A stretch of 64,000 nucleotides of DNA from Prochlorococcus sp. AG-402-B19 (lineage in GTDB: Bacteria > Cyanobacteriota > Cyanobacteriia > PCC-6307 > Cyanobiaceae). Below, piece by piece: positions 61,934 through 64,000 of the stretch. Within the stretch, counting starts at the first letter, position 1, and each line of letters starts with the position of its first letter. The notes under the pieces are model-generated. The model saw only the letters and a list, made by a program, of their open reading frames with translations, did no database searches and was not told the DNA's origin. Made by a program: the position numbers and the translations under genes. The stretch lies in contig QCHM01000007.1 in assembly GCA_003279615.1 (NCBI GenBank), positions 18,360-82,359 on the forward strand, read 5' to 3'.

Positions 61934-62101
61934 TTAAAAATAAATTGAAAGTTTTTCAATGAACTCAGACAAGAATTACTGATATTCAAAAGGTAATTAA
62001 CAAACCTGTGTATCTGATGTTCGGTTGAGGTAGGGCTTTCCCACTCCTTTCTTACAAATAGGAAAAGTAAACCAAAATTAGAGAAAGAGGGATTAACTAA
62101 A

Positions 62102-62365
62102 TTATTTATATTTTTGTTCTTGATCTTCTTGTTCCCATGCTTGAAATTGGAAATACAATATTGCCGCTAACGCTACGAAGATTAAAAGAAGTCCAGCCCA
62201 ACCTAAAAACTTATGCTCGGTAAAAAGATTTGTCAGCGATGACTTTTCTACATATCTAGCATCCATCTCGTTTTGAATATTTCCAGCCCATACATCAGCA
62301 GCAAATAAAATATTTCCAATTAAATCAAACATTTCAACCTGAGACTTAAGAACAAAATTAGACAA
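62102..62365 (-). CDS. hypothetical membrane protein
   Basis: 87-aa ORF with a TM segment. Confidence 0.5.
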   Translation of the reverse strand: MSNFVLKSQVEMFDLIGNILFAADVWAGNIQNEMDARYVEKSSLTNLFTEHKFLGWAGLLLIFVALAAILYFQFQAWEQEDQEQKYK

Positions 62366-63496
62366 AAGAAAACTCTCTCTGTGAGGATTAAATAAATTGG
62401 GTGAGAAAATTTATCGAAGAAAAAAGGTGAACATTCCAACCCTTAGATATAGCGGAGAGAAGGACAGGATTTTACTGACCTTCTCCTATCCTGATTGATT
62501 ATTCTTTCTTATCACACCTTCAACTCAAAAATAATCTAAAAAGATTTTCTCTAAAAACTAAAGTTCGGTTGAGGTAGTGCTTTCCATTTTTCCACGAACA
62601 AACTATCTATTTTTCTTTTTCTTGTCATAATTAAATTTCGTAGGAACTTTGTTACCTTGCCAATCAAGGGTGCCTAAATACATTTCCTCACCCAGTAAAT
62701 AATTTAGTGCTTCTTCTGACATCGGATCAAGTGAAGGAGCTTAAGCTATTTCATCTTGAGGCATTAGCTCAATATCTTCCGCTTGAACTGCAAGAGGCCA
62801 GAAAAAAAATGTCCAAGACAAAAAGCAAAGGAGGGGTTCATCTAATCCAATCTATCTGCATAATCTCTGAGAATATCAGCAATGACATTAGGTGGTATTT
62901 CTTCTTGGGCGTCCTTGCAAAGATCAAAGAACTTATCCATAAACTCTTTTCTAGTCATACTCCTGAATAGGTCGATTTATTCTATTAAAGTCCAAAATCA
63001 TCTCTGGCTTAAAGAGTTAACTTTGTATTCACATTTTTGTATTTTTTCCTACTCCAAAAAAAAGATGTTGAGAATCATTAATTAGATAACCTCTTTAGAA
63101 ACCTTTATAGGCAAAGATTCGATTTAGTTTTCGACTGAACTGCTGCTGCTAATCCTTCATCGCTAGCGCCCAATTCAGACATTTTGAATTAATTAAAGGA
63201 CGAAAAAGATAAGTCATTAAAAGTAGTTCTTGGTCTTCTATTGTTTGACAGTCCTTTAGCAATACAAGCTCTAAAGATTCTTCCAGGCAAGCCATCTAAT
63301 CAAAGAATTGACCCACACTGGTGTGTTATGAGTAATAGTTTTCAAAGAGGTATAGCAAATGCTAGATTTAAAGAAGGATCGATTTTTTTTAATCAAGAGG
63401 TTAAAAAATGTCAACAAGCCTTAATGCTCAAATAAAAAGTTCATTAACAATATCTCACATTGTTATATTTATCGTCTTAAAACATTGAAAATCTAA

Positions 63497-64000
63497 ATGG
63501 TAGTTCTTCAAGCTGACTATTTAAAGAACGGTACTTGGGTGTGTCCTTCAGGTGATACAGCTACTTGGCAGAGTTCTAATTATGCCGATTATAATGGATG
63601 GGCCGTTAGAGAAAGTTATGATCCATATTATGATGGTAGATACTGGGATTCCTGGGGTTATGTATACATTGATAGTGATTTAAATGGTGTATTAGATACT
63701 TCTATTGATCAAGTTATTGGCAATGTTTATGTAGAATATGGCTCTGAATATGGATCAGGTAATTGGCAAAGAACACCAAATATGTCATATGGCGACTTTA
63801 ATGGAAGTGCTTATGGCATGTTTGAAATAACGGCGACTTTAGAATTTAATACTACTGAAGGGGTTGATCAAATTACAGCAAGTAATAATCCAGAAACTAT
63901 TATTAGTCTTGGAGGTAATGATGTAATTGATGGTAGAGGTGGAAATGATAACCTGCAAGGAGGAGCTGGAGCGGATCTTATTTATGGTGGAAAAGGTCGT
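63497..64000 (+). CDS. RTX (hemolysin-type Ca-binding) repeat protein, 3' truncated by window edge
   Basis: Frame open to last base: MVVLQADYLKNGTWVCPSGD...SLGGNDVIDGRGGNDNLQGGAGADLIYGGKGR; not in ORF track. Confidence 0.85.
   Translation, partial: MVVLQADYLKNGTWVCPSGDTATWQSSNYADYNGWAVRESYDPYYDGRYWDSWGYVYIDSDLNGVLDTSIDQVIGNVYVEYGSEYGSGNWQRTPNMSYGDFNGSAYGMFEITATLEFNTTEGVDQITASNNPETIISLGGNDVIDGRGGNDNLQGGAGADLIYGGKGR

Overview
AT-rich window with many short ORFs. Gene content resembles a marine picocyanobacterium such as Prochlorococcus (inferred from DUF4278, DUF1651, DUF3721, PAP/fibrillin, CrtISO-like oxidoreductase and GH57 genes; no search was run). Recognisable genes include an AEC transporter, rhomboid protease, histone-H1-like Lys/Ala-rich protein, PAP/fibrillin, CrtISO-like oxidoreductase, CIA30, GH57, nitroreductase, purT, class-I glutamine amidotransferase, proline iminopeptidase, a TIGR01548-like HAD phosphatase, tRNA-Gly(CCC), SelO/YdiU, a porin, an inverse-autotransporter beta-barrel and an RTX protein cut by the window edge. 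Most of the rest is small proteins, many below the 60-aa cutoff of the supplied ORF track, and many in paralogous pairs or triplets. The best candidates for undescribed biology are: (1) a three-member ECLQFGIC small-protein family at 42.5-44.9 kb whose members share an upstream element; (2) a barrel-only inverse autotransporter followed 40 bp later by a secreted Cys/Ser/Thr-rich protein at 56.6-58.8 kb; (3) a conserved 43-nt block upstream of two paralogous mini-proteins at 28.1 and 34.2 kb; (4) small proteins ending in a CP12-like C-x8-C motif; (5) a DUF3721/His-rich/porin cluster. All family assignments come from reading motifs by eye.
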